Shown here in pieces: positions 43,711 through 52,327 of a stretch of 56,838 bases of DNA. Source of the stretch: an uncultured Alistipes sp. (GTDB lineage: Bacteria > Bacteroidota > Bacteroidia > Bacteroidales > Rikenellaceae). The notes beneath the pieces were generated by a model that did not search any database, had not been told where the DNA came from, and saw only the letters and a program-made list of their open reading frames with translations. A program made the position numbers and the translations under genes. Numbering within the stretch: the first letter of the stretch is position 1; each line of letters begins with the position of its first letter. The stretch is from NCBI GenBank assembly GCA_949840605.1, contig CATKXN010000003.1, positions 1 through 56,838 of the forward strand, given 5' to 3'.

Positions 43711-43741
43711 CAAATATATATATAAAAATTTGCACAGCAAA
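43711..43741 (-). promoter_or_regulatory. Promoter of the large lipoprotein gene
   Basis: On the minus strand TTTG (43741-43738), 19 bp, then TATATTTG (43718-43711), a full consensus in an AT-rich stretch. The leader is about 90 bases. Confidence 0.8.
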
Positions 43742-43762
43742 ATTTTTGTCCAAATTTTTGAA

Positions 43763-43981
43763 ATGGGAATGGATTATCAGGAGGAGATACGGTATATCTC
43801 TACAAGGATCAAGGAGTTGAGGAAGGAACGTATGCTGACCGTACAGGAGTTGGCATACCGCTGCGACATGGAAAGATCCAATTTGAGCCGTATCGAGGCG
43901 GGACGGACCAATCTGACCGTAAGAACCATGTGCATCATCTGTAACGCACTGAATGTTAACCTGCGCGACGTGATACGCTGA
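43763..43981 (+). CDS. Small XRE-family HTH regulator
   Basis: A protein of about 72 residues that is almost only a Cro/CI-type helix-turn-helix: ISTRIKELRKERMLTVQELA, then RSNLSRIEAGRTNLT as recognition region and NALNVNLRDVI at the end. The ATG at 43763 or at 43769 gives a normal N-terminus; a further in-frame ATG at 43730 lies in the AT-rich promoter DNA and is less likely. It is divergent from the large surface lipoprotein gene with a 16-bp palindrome between them. It carries no effector domain. Confidence 0.85.
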   Translation: MGMDYQEEIRYISTRIKELRKERMLTVQELAYRCDMERSNLSRIEAGRTNLTVRTMCIICNALNVNLRDVIR

Positions 43982-44045
43982 GGATCGACACCTATATTTA
44001 TATATACATATATACTTGTCTCCAAAACGTCCTTTATGTGCTTTT

Positions 44046-44077
44046 TTTGGGCTGTATCGGTAAAATGTGTATCTTTA
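44046..44077 (+). promoter_or_regulatory. Promoter of the cvpA-rsgA-methyltransferase operon
   Basis: TTTG (44046-44049), 20 bp, then TATCTTTA (44070-44077), one base from consensus. The TTG start is 23 bp beyond. Confidence 0.65.
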
Positions 44078-44100
44078 CGGACACAAACTGAACGCTGTTT

Positions 44101-44619
44101 TTGAACGCTGTTGATCTGATCGTCTGCCTTGTGCTGGCGCTGGCCGTCTGGAACGGGTGGCGGCAGGGCTTCATTCTGCAGGTATGCTCCCTGGCGGGCA
44201 TCGTTGCGGGCATCTGGCTCGCGGCGCGGTTCGGCGCGCAGGTCGGCGAATGGCTGCGGCTGGACCCCGACATCGCTTCCGCGGGCGGGTTCGTCACGGT
44301 GCTTATCGCAGTCATTCTCGCCGTTGCGATCGCCGGGCGGCTGGTGCGCAAACTGTTTCATTTCGCGGGGTTCGGCATCGCCGACACGCTGCTGGGCATC
44401 GCGGTCTCGGTGCTGAAATACCTGCTCGTGCTGAGCGTGCTTTTTTCGGCGTTCGACACGCTGAATGCCGATTATGCCCTTGTCGGTCCGGAGACGATCG
44501 AAAAGTCGAAGAGTTACAAACCGGTCATGCGCCTTTCGGAGGCCGTGTTCCCGTTCCTGGAGTGGGTCGGCGAACAGGTGCCGGGGCCGGATGAAAACAC
44601 TCCTGCCGATGGAGAATAG
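44101..44619 (+). CDS. cvpA: CvpA family membrane protein
   Basis: A 172-residue inner-membrane protein with four hydrophobic helices; the N-terminus NAVDLIVCLVLALAVWNGWR followed by QGFI is the CvpA signature. Members affect colicin V production and envelope integrity, but no mechanism is agreed. The start is TTG at 44101, chosen because it aligns with the family start (MNxxD). A TGAACGCTGTT sequence is directly repeated at 44089 and 44102, flanking the start. The 3' end overlaps rsgA. Confidence 0.85.
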   Translation: MNAVDLIVCLVLALAVWNGWRQGFILQVCSLAGIVAGIWLAARFGAQVGEWLRLDPDIASAGGFVTVLIAVILAVAIAGRLVRKLFHFAGFGIADTLLGIAVSVLKYLLVLSVLFSAFDTLNADYALVGPETIEKSKSYKPVMRLSEAVFPFLEWVGEQVPGPDENTPADGE

Positions 44620-45526
44620 GTTTACGGCCACCGTGGTCCGGGCGACCGGCAGCTGGTACGACGTCCTGCACGACGGCGCGACGCTGCGCTGCCGTATCCG
44701 GGGCAAACTGCGTCTGAAGGGCGTGCGGTCGACCAATCCCGTGGTCGTGGGCGACGAGGTGGTGTGCGAGACCGACGGCGGCGACTGCGTGATCGTGGAC
44801 ATCGTGCCGCGCCGCAATTACGTGATCCGCCGGGCATCGAATCTCTCCAAGGAGTCGCACATCATCGCCGCCAACGTCGACCAGGCGCTGCTGATGGTGA
44901 CGCTCCGTTCGCCCGAGACGCCCAAGGAGTTCGCGGACCGTTTTCTGGTGACCTGCGAGGCCTACAAGGTCCCGGCTGTGATCCTGCTTTCGAAGATCGA
45001 CTTGCAGGATGCGGAGGCCGTCGCGGAGTTCCGCGCGGTGTATGAAGGGGCCGGTTACCGGGTGCTGGAGGTCTCCGCGAAGGAGGGACGCGGCGTGGAG
45101 GAGGTCCGGGAGCTGCTGGCGGGGCGCACGACGCTCGTGTCGGGCAATTCGGGCGTCGGCAAGTCGACGCTGATCCAGGCCATCGACCCCTCGCTGGACA
45201 TCCGCACGGGGGAGATCTCCGACAGCCACCACAAGGGCCGTCACACGACGACTTTTTCGACGATGTACCCCCTGAACGAAGGCGGGGCGGTGATCGACAC
45301 CCCGGGGATCAAGGGGTTCGGACTGCTGGACATCGACGATGCCGAACTCGGACATTACTTTCCGGAGATGATGCGCGTGGCTCCGGGCTGCCGGTTCTAC
45401 AACTGCACGCACACCCACGAGCCGGGCTGCGCGGTGGTCGAAGCGGTCCGGGCGGGAGAGATCGCGTGGTCGCGTTACGAAAGCTACCTGAAAATCCTCG
45501 ACGACGATGAAAAATACCGCAAATGA
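44609..45526 (+). CDS. rsgA: Ribosome biogenesis GTPase RsgA
   Basis: A 305-residue circularly permuted GTPase that checks the 30S decoding centre late in assembly. An OB domain (1-70) comes first, then G4 SKID (128-131), the P-loop GNSGVGKS (179-186), HTTTFS switch and DTPG (230-233). A C-terminal zinc knuckle has Cys261, Cys266, His268 and Cys274 in the classic Cx4CxHx5C spacing. The start is ATG 44609 (MENRF) or 44591; both overlap the end of cvpA, so translation is probably coupled. Confidence 0.94.
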   Translation: MENRFTATVVRATGSWYDVLHDGATLRCRIRGKLRLKGVRSTNPVVVGDEVVCETDGGDCVIVDIVPRRNYVIRRASNLSKESHIIAANVDQALLMVTLRSPETPKEFADRFLVTCEAYKVPAVILLSKIDLQDAEAVAEFRAVYEGAGYRVLEVSAKEGRGVEEVRELLAGRTTLVSGNSGVGKSTLIQAIDPSLDIRTGEISDSHHKGRHTTTFSTMYPLNEGGAVIDTPGIKGFGLLDIDDAELGHYFPEMMRVAPGCRFYNCTHTHEPGCAVVEAVRAGEIAWSRYESYLKILDDDEKYRK

Positions 45527-46208
45527 CGCCTTGCCGGAGTTCGGCCCCGAATCGGGACCCTGCGGGGAGCGTATCGCCTGCCTTCGGGAGTTCATGACGC
45601 CCGAACGCTACGAGGTGCTGCGCAGGACCGTAGGCATGCGGACCCGCTATATGACCGTCCTGGCCGAGAACATGTACCACGGGCAGAACGCCGCGGCGCT
45701 GATCCGCCACTGCGAGGCGTTCGGGGTGCAGGAGATGCACACCGTCGAGACGCTGTGTTCCTTCGAGCCGAACCCCGACATCGCCCGGGGCGCCGAGCGG
45801 TGGATCGACGTCCGGCAGCACCCCTCGACTGCGGAGGCCATCGCTGCGCTCCGCGGGGCGGGGTACCGCATCGTGGCCACCACGCCCCACCGCGAGGATG
45901 TGACGCCCGAAACCTTCGACGTCGCGCGGGGGCCTTTCGCGCTGGTTTTCGGTACGGAGCACGCGGGGATTTCCGACGAGGTGATCGCCTCGGCCGACGA
46001 ATTCCTGCGCATCCCGATGTGCGGCATGGTCGAGAGCCTGAACGTCTCGGCTTCGGCGGCCATTCTGATCTACATGCTTTCGGAGCGTGTCCGCCTTTCG
46101 GTCGGCGGATGGCGGCTGACGCCCGCCGCGCAGGCCGAAGTGCTCGACGGCTGGATGCGCGCCAGCGTGAAGGACGCCGAGGCGATTTTACAACGTACGT
46201 TCGGCTGA
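45507..46208 (+). CDS. SpoU/TrmH-family RNA 2'-O-methyltransferase
   Basis: A 233-residue SAM-dependent enzyme of the knotted SPOUT fold. Motif 1 is NAAALIRHCEAFGV, motif 2 FALVFGTEHAGIS and motif 3 IPMCGMVESLNVSASAAI. N-terminal MTPERYEVLRRTVGMRTRYM resembles tRNA Gm18 methyltransferase (TrmH), so that target is the best guess. It overlaps rsgA by 20 bp and ends the operon. Confidence 0.9.
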   Translation: MKNTANDALPEFGPESGPCGERIACLREFMTPERYEVLRRTVGMRTRYMTVLAENMYHGQNAAALIRHCEAFGVQEMHTVETLCSFEPNPDIARGAERWIDVRQHPSTAEAIAALRGAGYRIVATTPHREDVTPETFDVARGPFALVFGTEHAGISDEVIASADEFLRIPMCGMVESLNVSASAAILIYMLSERVRLSVGGWRLTPAAQAEVLDGWMRASVKDAEAILQRTFG

Positions 46209-46246
46209 TCCGGTTTTGTTGTCGTCTGTTGCGCGACGCGACAAGC

Positions 46247-46264
46247 CCCTGCCTGAGGCGGGGG
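46247..46264 (+). terminator. Terminator-like hairpin after the methyltransferase gene
   Basis: CCCC-T-GCC-TGA-GGC-GGGG is a stem with one bulged T, followed by GTTTGGGG. The GCCTGAGGCGGGG core resembles the head of the dispersed intergenic element. A further CGCAGCC/GGCTGCG hairpin lies at 46290-46307. Confidence 0.45.
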
Positions 46265-46357
46265 TTTGGGGGTGGGTCAGATTTGTAAACGCAGCCATAA
46301 GGCTGCGAGTAACGGCTGTCGGATTTGAATCTGGGTTGAAATGAAGAACGAACTATT

Positions 46358-47557
46358 ATGAATCGTATTTTACGTAAACAATTTCTGGCCCACGTGGCCC
46401 AGACCTCCCCGTCGCCGATGCTGGTGGAGGTCGCGCGCGCCGAGGGCTCGTTTTTCTATACTCCCGCGGGGAAACGCTATTACGATCTGGTGGCGGGCGT
46501 GTCGGTGAGCAACGTCGGGCATGCCAATTCCGCCGTGGTGCGGGCCGTGCAGGAGCAGGCCGCGCGCTATATGCACGTGATGGTCTACGGCGAACTGGTC
46601 GAAACCCCGCAGGTGGAGTACGCCGCGAAGATCGCGTCGCTGCTCCCCGCGCCGCTCGAAAGCGTCTATTTCGTCAACTCGGGCGCCGAGGCGGTCGAGG
46701 GAGCTCTCAAACTGGCGAAACGTTATACCGGACGTACCGAAATGATCTCCATGCGCCGCGCCTATCACGGTTCGACGCACGGGGCGATGAGCATGATGGG
46801 CGCTCCCGAAGGCGAGGAGTGGAAGGGGGCGTTCCGGCCCCTGCTGCCCGACGTGCAGGCCATCGCGTTCAACGATTTCGACGACCTGAAGCGTATCACG
46901 CGCCGCACGGCCTGCGTGCTTGCCGAACCCGTGCAGGGCGAGGCGGGCGTCCGGCCGCCGCAGCCGGGGTATCTGGAGGCCCTGCGGCGGCGTTGCGACG
47001 AGGTGGGGGCGCTGCTTGTTTTCGACGAGATACAGACCGGCATGGGCCGCACGGGCGAACTGTTCGCCATGCTCAAATACGGCGTCACACCCGACATCGT
47101 CTGTCTGGCCAAGGCCTTCGGCGGCGGCATGCCTTTGGGGGCCTTCGTTTCGGGCCGTGAAATCATGGATACCCTGCAGGAGAATCCCGTGCTGGGCCAT
47201 ATCACCACCTTCGGCGGCCATCCGGTCTGCTGCGCGGCCGGTCTGGCGGCGCTGAACTATCTGTTGGACAACCGGGTGGTCCGGACCGTCGAGGCGAAGG
47301 GCGCGTTGTACGAATCGCTGCTCGCCGGCCATCCCGCCGTGCGGGAGATCCGGCGCTCGGGACTGCTGCTGGCCGTCGAGCTGGGCGAACCGGCGAAACT
47401 CTACCGCATCATGGAACTTTTCAAGGAGGCGGGCATCCTGAGCGACTGGTTCCTGTACTGCGACACGGCGTTCCGCATCTCGCCCCCGCTGACGATCTCC
47501 GACGAAGAGGTCCGCGAAAGCGCGGCGATTATCCTCGGTTGTCTGGATCGGGTCTGA
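46358..47557 (+). CDS. Class III PLP-dependent aminotransferase
   Basis: A 399-residue cytoplasmic enzyme of the ornithine/acetylornithine/4-aminobutyrate aminotransferase group. Visible landmarks are FVNSGAEAVEGALKLAKRYT, the YHGSTHGAMS loop, EPVQGEAGVRPP, FDEIQTGMGRTG and the PLP Lys in LAKAFGGGMPLGA. The substrate cannot be fixed from the sequence; no lysine, arginine or biotin pathway genes are adjacent. The 148-bp upstream gap shows a hairpin (46290-46307) but no clear promoter. Its stop codon lies in the head of repeat copy C. Confidence 0.9.
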   Translation: MNRILRKQFLAHVAQTSPSPMLVEVARAEGSFFYTPAGKRYYDLVAGVSVSNVGHANSAVVRAVQEQAARYMHVMVYGELVETPQVEYAAKIASLLPAPLESVYFVNSGAEAVEGALKLAKRYTGRTEMISMRRAYHGSTHGAMSMMGAPEGEEWKGAFRPLLPDVQAIAFNDFDDLKRITRRTACVLAEPVQGEAGVRPPQPGYLEALRRRCDEVGALLVFDEIQTGMGRTGELFAMLKYGVTPDIVCLAKAFGGGMPLGAFVSGREIMDTLQENPVLGHITTFGGHPVCCAAGLAALNYLLDNRVVRTVEAKGALYESLLAGHPAVREIRRSGLLLAVELGEPAKLYRIMELFKEAGILSDWFLYCDTAFRISPPLTISDEEVRESAAIILGCLDRV

Positions 47558-47612
47558 GAAACCCGTTTCAGGGGCGATGGGTTATCGGAGCGTATCCGTT
47601 CCGGTTCTGCGC
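47553..47612 (+). repeat. Dispersed ~62-bp intergenic element, copy C
   Basis: The head CTGAGAAACCCGTTTCAGGGG (with GAAAC/GTTTC pairing) overlaps the aminotransferase stop, and the tail CCGGTTCTGCGCT ends 60 bp later. The tail is identical to copies A and B after ispG. Confidence 0.6.
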
Positions 47613-47626
47613 TCCCGATTCGGGAT

Positions 47627-48472
47627 TTATGCCGTTGCGAACGCCTTCAGTTGCGCGATCTCCTCGCCCCAGCGCGCTTCGTCCGGGGTTTCGAGGATCA
47701 GCGGAATGCCGTCGAACCGCCTGTCGCGGGCGATGTAGCGGAAACATTCTATGCCGATCATCCCTTCGCCCAGGGGCGTGTGGCGGTCGACGCGGCTGCC
47801 CAGTATCTTCATCGCATCGTTCAGGTGCATCCCTTTCAGGTAGCCGAATCCCACGACGCGCTCCAGTTCGGCGAACGTCGCGTCGCACGCCTCGGCGGTC
47901 CGCAGGTCGTACCCCGCAGCAAAGGCGTGGCAGGTGTCGATGCAGACGCCTACTCGCGACTTGTCCTCCACGCGGTCGATCAGGTAGCGGAGGTGTTCGA
48001 AACGGAAGCCGAGGTTCGACCCCTGTCCGGCGGTGTTCTCGATGACGGCCGTCACGCCGCGGGTCTTGTCGAGGGCGATGTTGATCGATTCGGCGATCCG
48101 GTCGAGGCTCTCCTCTTCGGTGATCTTCTGCAGGTGGCTGCCGGGATGGAAGTTCAGGCGGTCGAGCCCCAGCAGTTCGCAGCGACGCATTTCGTCGAGA
48201 AACGCCGCGCGCGATTTCTCCAGCGCCTCCGCCTCGGGATGCCCGAGGTTGATGAGGTACGAGTCGTGGGGCAGGATCTGTTCCGGCCGGTAGCCCAGCG
48301 TGTCGCACGCCCTGCGGAATGCGTCTATCTCGCCGGCGGTGAGGGGCTTGGCCACCCACTGGCGCTGGTTCTTGGTGAAGAGCGCGAAGGCCGTGGCCCC
48401 TATTGCGTGCGCATTGGCGGGGGCGTTGTCCACACCGCCCGCGGCGCTTACGTGTGCTCCGAAATATTTCAT
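47627..48472 (-). CDS. nfo: Endonuclease IV (AP endonuclease)
   Basis: A 281-residue zinc enzyme that cuts 5' of abasic sites in base-excision repair. The TIM-barrel signatures are intact: GAHVSAAGG at the start, [36 protein letters not shown] and the RHTPLGEG motif near the end. These supply the His, Glu and Asp ligands of three zinc ions. It is convergent with the aminotransferase gene and divergent from the DUF3078 gene. Confidence 0.95.
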   Translation of the reverse strand: MKYFGAHVSAAGGVDNAPANAHAIGATAFALFTKNQRQWVAKPLTAGEIDAFRRACDTLGYRPEQILPHDSYLINLGHPEAEALEKSRAAFLDEMRRCELLGLDRLNFHPGSHLQKITEEESLDRIAESINIALDKTRGVTAVIENTAGQGSNLGFRFEHLRYLIDRVEDKSRVGVCIDTCHAFAAGYDLRTAEACDATFAELERVVGFGYLKGMHLNDAMKILGSRVDRHTPLGEGMIGIECFRYIARDRRFDGIPLILETPDEARWGEEIAQLKAFATA

Positions 48473-48501
48473 AATTCGTTGTTTTCGGTTTATCTTTCAG
48501 A

Positions 48502-48509
48502 CAAAGTTA
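48502..48509 (-). promoter_or_regulatory. Promoter (-7 box) of nfo
   Basis: TAACTTTG is an exact -7 consensus 29 bp before the nfo start. No clear -33. Confidence 0.5.
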
Positions 48510-48530
48510 AGGAATTTGTAAATAAATTCA

Positions 48531-48538
48531 TAAATTTG
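48531..48538 (+). promoter_or_regulatory. Promoter (-7 box) of the DUF3078 gene
   Basis: TAAATTTG is an exact -7 consensus 30 bp before the start codon in an AT-rich divergent region. The -33 is weak. Confidence 0.5.
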
Positions 48539-48568
48539 TACATTGAAAATCAATAGAATCGCTTCGCT

Positions 48569-49807
48569 ATGAAACATTTTTTTCCGATCCTCTCTTCGGC
48601 GGCCTTCCTGCTGGCGTCCGTTCCGGCTTCGGCCCAGATTTCGATCGACGAGGTCAATGCCGAGCAGCAGAGCGTGACTTTCCAGGATAAGCTGAAGTCC
48701 ACCCCCGTCGACGTCGATTATTTCAGCCTGGCCCGATACAAGGCCGAGCGTGCGGCTATCCGCAAGGAGCGCAACTACCTCGAATTCGGCGGCGGCCTGC
48801 AGGGTTCGCTGACCTCCTACAACGACCCGTGGATCTCGGTCTCGGGCGGTGACAACTCCATCGCGCTGGTGGCGACCTTCAACCTGCGCCATATCTTCAA
48901 GAAGAACCTGTTCTCCATCGAGACCAAGTTCAATGCCAAGCTGGGCTATAACCGCATGAAGGTCGAGACACAGCGCACGGGGCCCGACGGCAAGCCGATG
49001 GTCGACGAGAGCGGGAACAAGATCATGGACAGCGAGGGAATATGGTTCAAGAATCAGGACGAACTGGTCATATGGGTCAACCCGGCTTTCCAGATGGCCG
49101 AGAACTGGACTTACGGTTCGATTCTGCAGTTCCGCAGCCAGTTCGTCAACGGCTACAAATCGCGCTCCGAGCAGGAGAAGAAACACCTCAAGAGCAAGTT
49201 CATGACCCCGGGCTACCTCGATGTTTCGCTCGGTATCACCTATAAGAGCCCCAAACCCAAGTTCCCGATTACGGTCAACATCTCGCCGCTCGCCCTGAAC
49301 GCCACGTTCGCCGAAAGCGACTGGATTCGCATGCGGCAGGTGGAAAAAGACAGCGAAGGCAAAGAGATTGTGATCAAGCCGGCCTATCCTTACGGTATCG
49401 AAGACCCCGACAAGACCTCGAAATACGAGGGCGGTTCGTCGATCGAGATCGGCTTCGACCGGACCTTCGGCAAGACGGGCTATCTGCGCTACCGGACGAC
49501 GATTTTCTCTTTCTACGGCTGGATCACCGACATCGGCCAGAAGAACAAGATCAGCGATTACGGCAAATATCTGACGGCCTTCGAGACATGGAATGCGGGG
49601 GACAAGAATATCAAGGACAAACCCCGCCTGGCGATCCACCCCACGGTGCGCTGGGAAAACACCCTCGACATCAAGGCGACGAAATACCTTTCCACGACGC
49701 TGAGTTTCCAGTTGTATTACAACCGTTCCCAGAACGTCGACGTGCAGACCCGGACGCTGCTCAGCGTGGGGCTTTCGTACACCTTCAAGAACAAGCCGAA
49801 ACCCTGA
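48569..49807 (+). CDS. DUF3078 outer-membrane beta-barrel protein
   Basis: A 412-residue exported protein with a signal peptide ending ASAQ (residue 23). The mature part shows many amphipathic strands with aromatic ends (YLEFGGGLQGSLTSYND, WISVSGGDNSIALVATFNLR), the DUF3078 opening. The last strand ends SVGLSYTFKNKPKP; the barrel-type aromatic lies a few residues before the end. The function is unknown. It is 24 bp upstream of the processing protease gene. Confidence 0.85.
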   Translation: MKHFFPILSSAAFLLASVPASAQISIDEVNAEQQSVTFQDKLKSTPVDVDYFSLARYKAERAAIRKERNYLEFGGGLQGSLTSYNDPWISVSGGDNSIALVATFNLRHIFKKNLFSIETKFNAKLGYNRMKVETQRTGPDGKPMVDESGNKIMDSEGIWFKNQDELVIWVNPAFQMAENWTYGSILQFRSQFVNGYKSRSEQEKKHLKSKFMTPGYLDVSLGITYKSPKPKFPITVNISPLALNATFAESDWIRMRQVEKDSEGKEIVIKPAYPYGIEDPDKTSKYEGGSSIEIGFDRTFGKTGYLRYRTTIFSFYGWITDIGQKNKISDYGKYLTAFETWNAGDKNIKDKPRLAIHPTVRWENTLDIKATKYLSTTLSFQLYYNRSQNVDVQTRTLLSVGLSYTFKNKPKP

Positions 49808-49831
49808 TGACGGCTGCTATTTTCACGCACC

Positions 49832-51466
49832 ATGTATAAGAATTCGAAACACACCGTCCTTTTCCCGCTGCTGCTGGCGGCGGGCGTGGTCCTGGGCCTC
49901 GTGCTGGGTCAGTATCTGGGACGCAATTCCACCACCTCGCAGCTCAAGGGCATGCTCAGCCGCATGGCGCTGCCCACGAACAAACTGACCTATACGCTGT
50001 CGCTGATCGAGAACCAGTATGTCGATTCGGTGTCGATGGATTCCCTCGCCGAGCATGTCATTCCGCTGCTGGTCAAGGAACTCGATCCGCATTCGGTTTA
50101 TATTCCCGCCTCGGAGATGCAGGCGCTGAACGAACCCCTCGAAGGGGAGTTCGACGGCATCGGCGTGGTTTTCAACATGGCCACCGATACGGTGATCGTG
50201 CTGAACGTCATCCCGCAGGGCCCCAGCGACAAGGCCGGCATCAAGGCCGGCGACCGGATCATCGAGATCGGCGACTCGGTGGTCGCCGGGCGCAAGATCC
50301 CTCAGAACAACGTGGTGAAGATGCTGCGCGGACCGCGCGGCACGACGGTGCATCTGGGCATCGGACGGCAGGGAATCACGGGACTGGTGCCGATCGACGT
50401 CGAGCGCGGCGTGATCCCGATCAGGAGCATCGAATCGGCCTTCCGCATCGCCGACGGCGTGGGCTACATCAAACTGGGGCAGTTCGCCCGCACGACTTAC
50501 GACGAGTTCCGCAAGGCGCTGGCCTCGTTGCGCGCCGAAGGGGTCACGAAGCTGATCTTCGACCTCCGGGGCAATTCGGGCGGATTCCTCGACCAGGCGA
50601 TCGCCGTGGCCAACGAGTTCCTCCACAAGGGGCAGCTGATCGTCTACACCGAAGACCGCCGCCACGAACAGCTCCGGGAATATGCCGACGGCAACGGTTC
50701 GGCGCAGGATATGGAGGTCGTGGTGCTGATCGACGAGGGGAGCGCTTCGTCGAGCGAAATTCTCGCCGGAGCGTTGCAGGACAACGACCGTGGTACGATT
50801 GTTGGGCGCCGTTCTTTCGGCAAGGGACTCGTGCAGCGTCAGGTTCCCTACAGCGACGGTTCCGCCTTGCGGCTGACCACGGCGCGTTACTACACGCCGA
50901 CGGGACGTTCGATCCAGAAGCCTTATACGATCGGCGACGACGAGAGCTACGAGGAGGACATCTGGAACCGGTACCGGAACAACGAGTTTTTCTCGGCCGA
51001 CAGCATCCATTTCGCCGATTCGCTGAAACGGGTGACGCCGGGCGGAAAGGTGGTTTACGGAGGCGGAGGCATCATGCCCGACCTCTTCATTCCGGCCGAT
51101 ACGACCGATGTGACGAAATATTTCATCGAGGTGTCGGGCCGTAACATCCTCTACCGCTACACGATCGAGTACGCCGACCGGCACCGCGAGGCGCTCAACG
51201 CCGTGAAGACCATCGACGATCTGCAGGCGCTGCTCGACAGTGACAAAACCCTTGTCGACGATTTCGTCCGCTATGCCGCCCGCAAGGGCGTTGCGCCGCG
51301 CTACGGCGACATCGCCCGCTCGCGCCGGCTGATCGAGGCCCAGCTCCGGGCCTATATCGGCCGCAACACGACGCTGGAGGACAACGGGTTTTATGCCAAC
51401 ATCTATCCCGTGGACAACGTGATCGTGCGTGCCGTAGGGATACTAAAGGAGGATAAAAATGATTAA
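49832..51466 (+). CDS. C-terminal processing peptidase (S41A, CtpA/Prc type)
   Basis: A 544-residue serine protease anchored by one N-terminal helix (about 10-27) with the rest in the periplasm. A PDZ domain (about 105-190) contains IGVVFNM and GIKAGDRIIEIGD. In the S41 core the catalytic Ser is in DEGSASSSEILAG and the Lys in RRSFGKGLVQ, with FDLRGNSGG before them. The C-terminal part from about 400 is the usual Bacteroidota extension. It trims or degrades periplasmic proteins. Its stop overlaps the next small gene by 8 bp. Confidence 0.93.
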   Translation: MYKNSKHTVLFPLLLAAGVVLGLVLGQYLGRNSTTSQLKGMLSRMALPTNKLTYTLSLIENQYVDSVSMDSLAEHVIPLLVKELDPHSVYIPASEMQALNEPLEGEFDGIGVVFNMATDTVIVLNVIPQGPSDKAGIKAGDRIIEIGDSVVAGRKIPQNNVVKMLRGPRGTTVHLGIGRQGITGLVPIDVERGVIPIRSIESAFRIADGVGYIKLGQFARTTYDEFRKALASLRAEGVTKLIFDLRGNSGGFLDQAIAVANEFLHKGQLIVYTEDRRHEQLREYADGNGSAQDMEVVVLIDEGSASSSEILAGALQDNDRGTIVGRRSFGKGLVQRQVPYSDGSALRLTTARYYTPTGRSIQKPYTIGDDESYEEDIWNRYRNNEFFSADSIHFADSLKRVTPGGKVVYGGGGIMPDLFIPADTTDVTKYFIEVSGRNILYRYTIEYADRHREALNAVKTIDDLQALLDSDKTLVDDFVRYAARKGVAPRYGDIARSRRLIEAQLRAYIGRNTTLEDNGFYANIYPVDNVIVRAVGILKEDKND

Positions 51467-51701
51467 GAAACTGATTGGTATTATCGTAGCCGTAGCGGTG
51501 ATCGTCATCATCGTCGTGGCGGCTGTCCGGCGTAACAACTTCCGGTCGATGGTGTTGCGCGACGAAATGTTGGACGGTATCCGGCCGACGGAAGAGCCTG
51601 CCCGCCTGATTTCTCCGGCCGAACTCGATGTTCCGGCCGAAGGAGCTCCGGTCGCCGGGCCGGTCGATTCGCTGACCGTGGAGGTTACGGATTCGATCTG
51701 A
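51459..51701 (+). CDS. Small single-helix membrane protein
   Basis: An 80-residue protein with one N-terminal hydrophobic helix (about 4-23, rich in Val and Ile), a short basic patch (VRRNN) and an acidic Pro-rich tail. No family recognised. The 8-bp overlap with the protease gene suggests coupled translation and a role near it, perhaps as a membrane partner or substrate (inference). Confidence 0.7.
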   Translation: MIKKLIGIIVAVAVIVIIVVAAVRRNNFRSMVLRDEMLDGIRPTEEPARLISPAELDVPAEGAPVAGPVDSLTVEVTDSI

Positions 51702-51722
51702 TATTTCTCTGTTCCTATGCGA

Positions 51723-51753
51723 AACCGGCGGCCCTGCGAAAGGGCCGCCGGTT
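51723..51753. terminator. Bidirectional terminator after the protease operon
   Basis: A perfect 12-bp stem AACCGGCGGCCC/GGGCCGCCGGTT with a 7-base loop, followed by TT. It lies between converging operons and ends 19 bp before the sigma factor stop. Confidence 0.75.
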
Positions 51754-51772
51754 TTCGTACGCAGGGGGCGGT

Positions 51773-52327
51773 TCACTCCATGAAGAAAGCTTCGTAAATC
51801 TCCGCCAGGCGGTTTCGGAGGTATTTCACCGCATAATGCTTGCGCGAGAGCAGGGTCGCCACGGGGATTCCGGTGTCCTCGGCGAGCTCCCGGAAGGTGA
51901 TCCCCTCCATTTCGGTCAGTTCGAACACGTCGCGTTGGGCGGCAGGCAGTTCGCCGAGAGCCTTTTCGACCTCCTCCCAGACCAATGCCCGCAGGTATTC
52001 CATTTCGGGAGAACTCTCTTCGTCGGCCAGCAGGGCCGTGATTTCGCTGACGAATCCGCTTTCGTCGTCCTGCCCGCGCGTCTGCGGCATTCGTTCTTCG
52101 CGGCGCTTGCGGCTGTGGTCGATGATGCGGTTACGGGCCGTGCGGAAGAGCCAGGCCGCGACCTGCGTCACCGGATTCAGCGCATCGGTCTGTACGAAGC
52201 GCATGAACACGTCCTGCAGAATATCTTCGGCTTCTTCGCGCGAGGGGATGCGCCGGGCGATGAAGGCTCCCAGCTGACGGCGGTATTTCCCGAATATTTC
52301 GGCGGGGTTATTGTTCGGGGCATTCAT
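51773..52327 (-). CDS. ECF-type RNA polymerase sigma factor
   Basis: A 184-residue sigma-70 family protein. Region 2 spans about 15-80 (SREEAEDILQDVFMRFVQ, AWLFRTARNRIIDHSRK) and region 4 about 125-180 (LPAAQRDVFELTEMEGITFRELAEDTG as two pieces, TLLSRKHYAVKYLR). It lacks regions 1 and 3. The start MNAPNNN overlaps the end of the upstream small membrane protein by 20 bp, so the pair is translationally coupled. No classical FecR-type anti-sigma factor is adjacent; the small membrane protein may be its regulator. Confidence 0.9.
   Translation of the reverse strand: MNAPNNNPAEIFGKYRRQLGAFIARRIPSREEAEDILQDVFMRFVQTDALNPVTQVAAWLFRTARNRIIDHSRKRREERMPQTRGQDDESGFVSEITALLADEESSPEMEYLRALVWEEVEKALGELPAAQRDVFELTEMEGITFRELAEDTGIPVATLLSRKHYAVKYLRNRLAEIYEAFFME

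Noticed and set aside
43730..43762. Longer N-terminus (11 extra residues) for the XRE protein
   Set aside because: The extension lies within the AT-rich divergent promoter region and does not resemble HTH protein N-termini.
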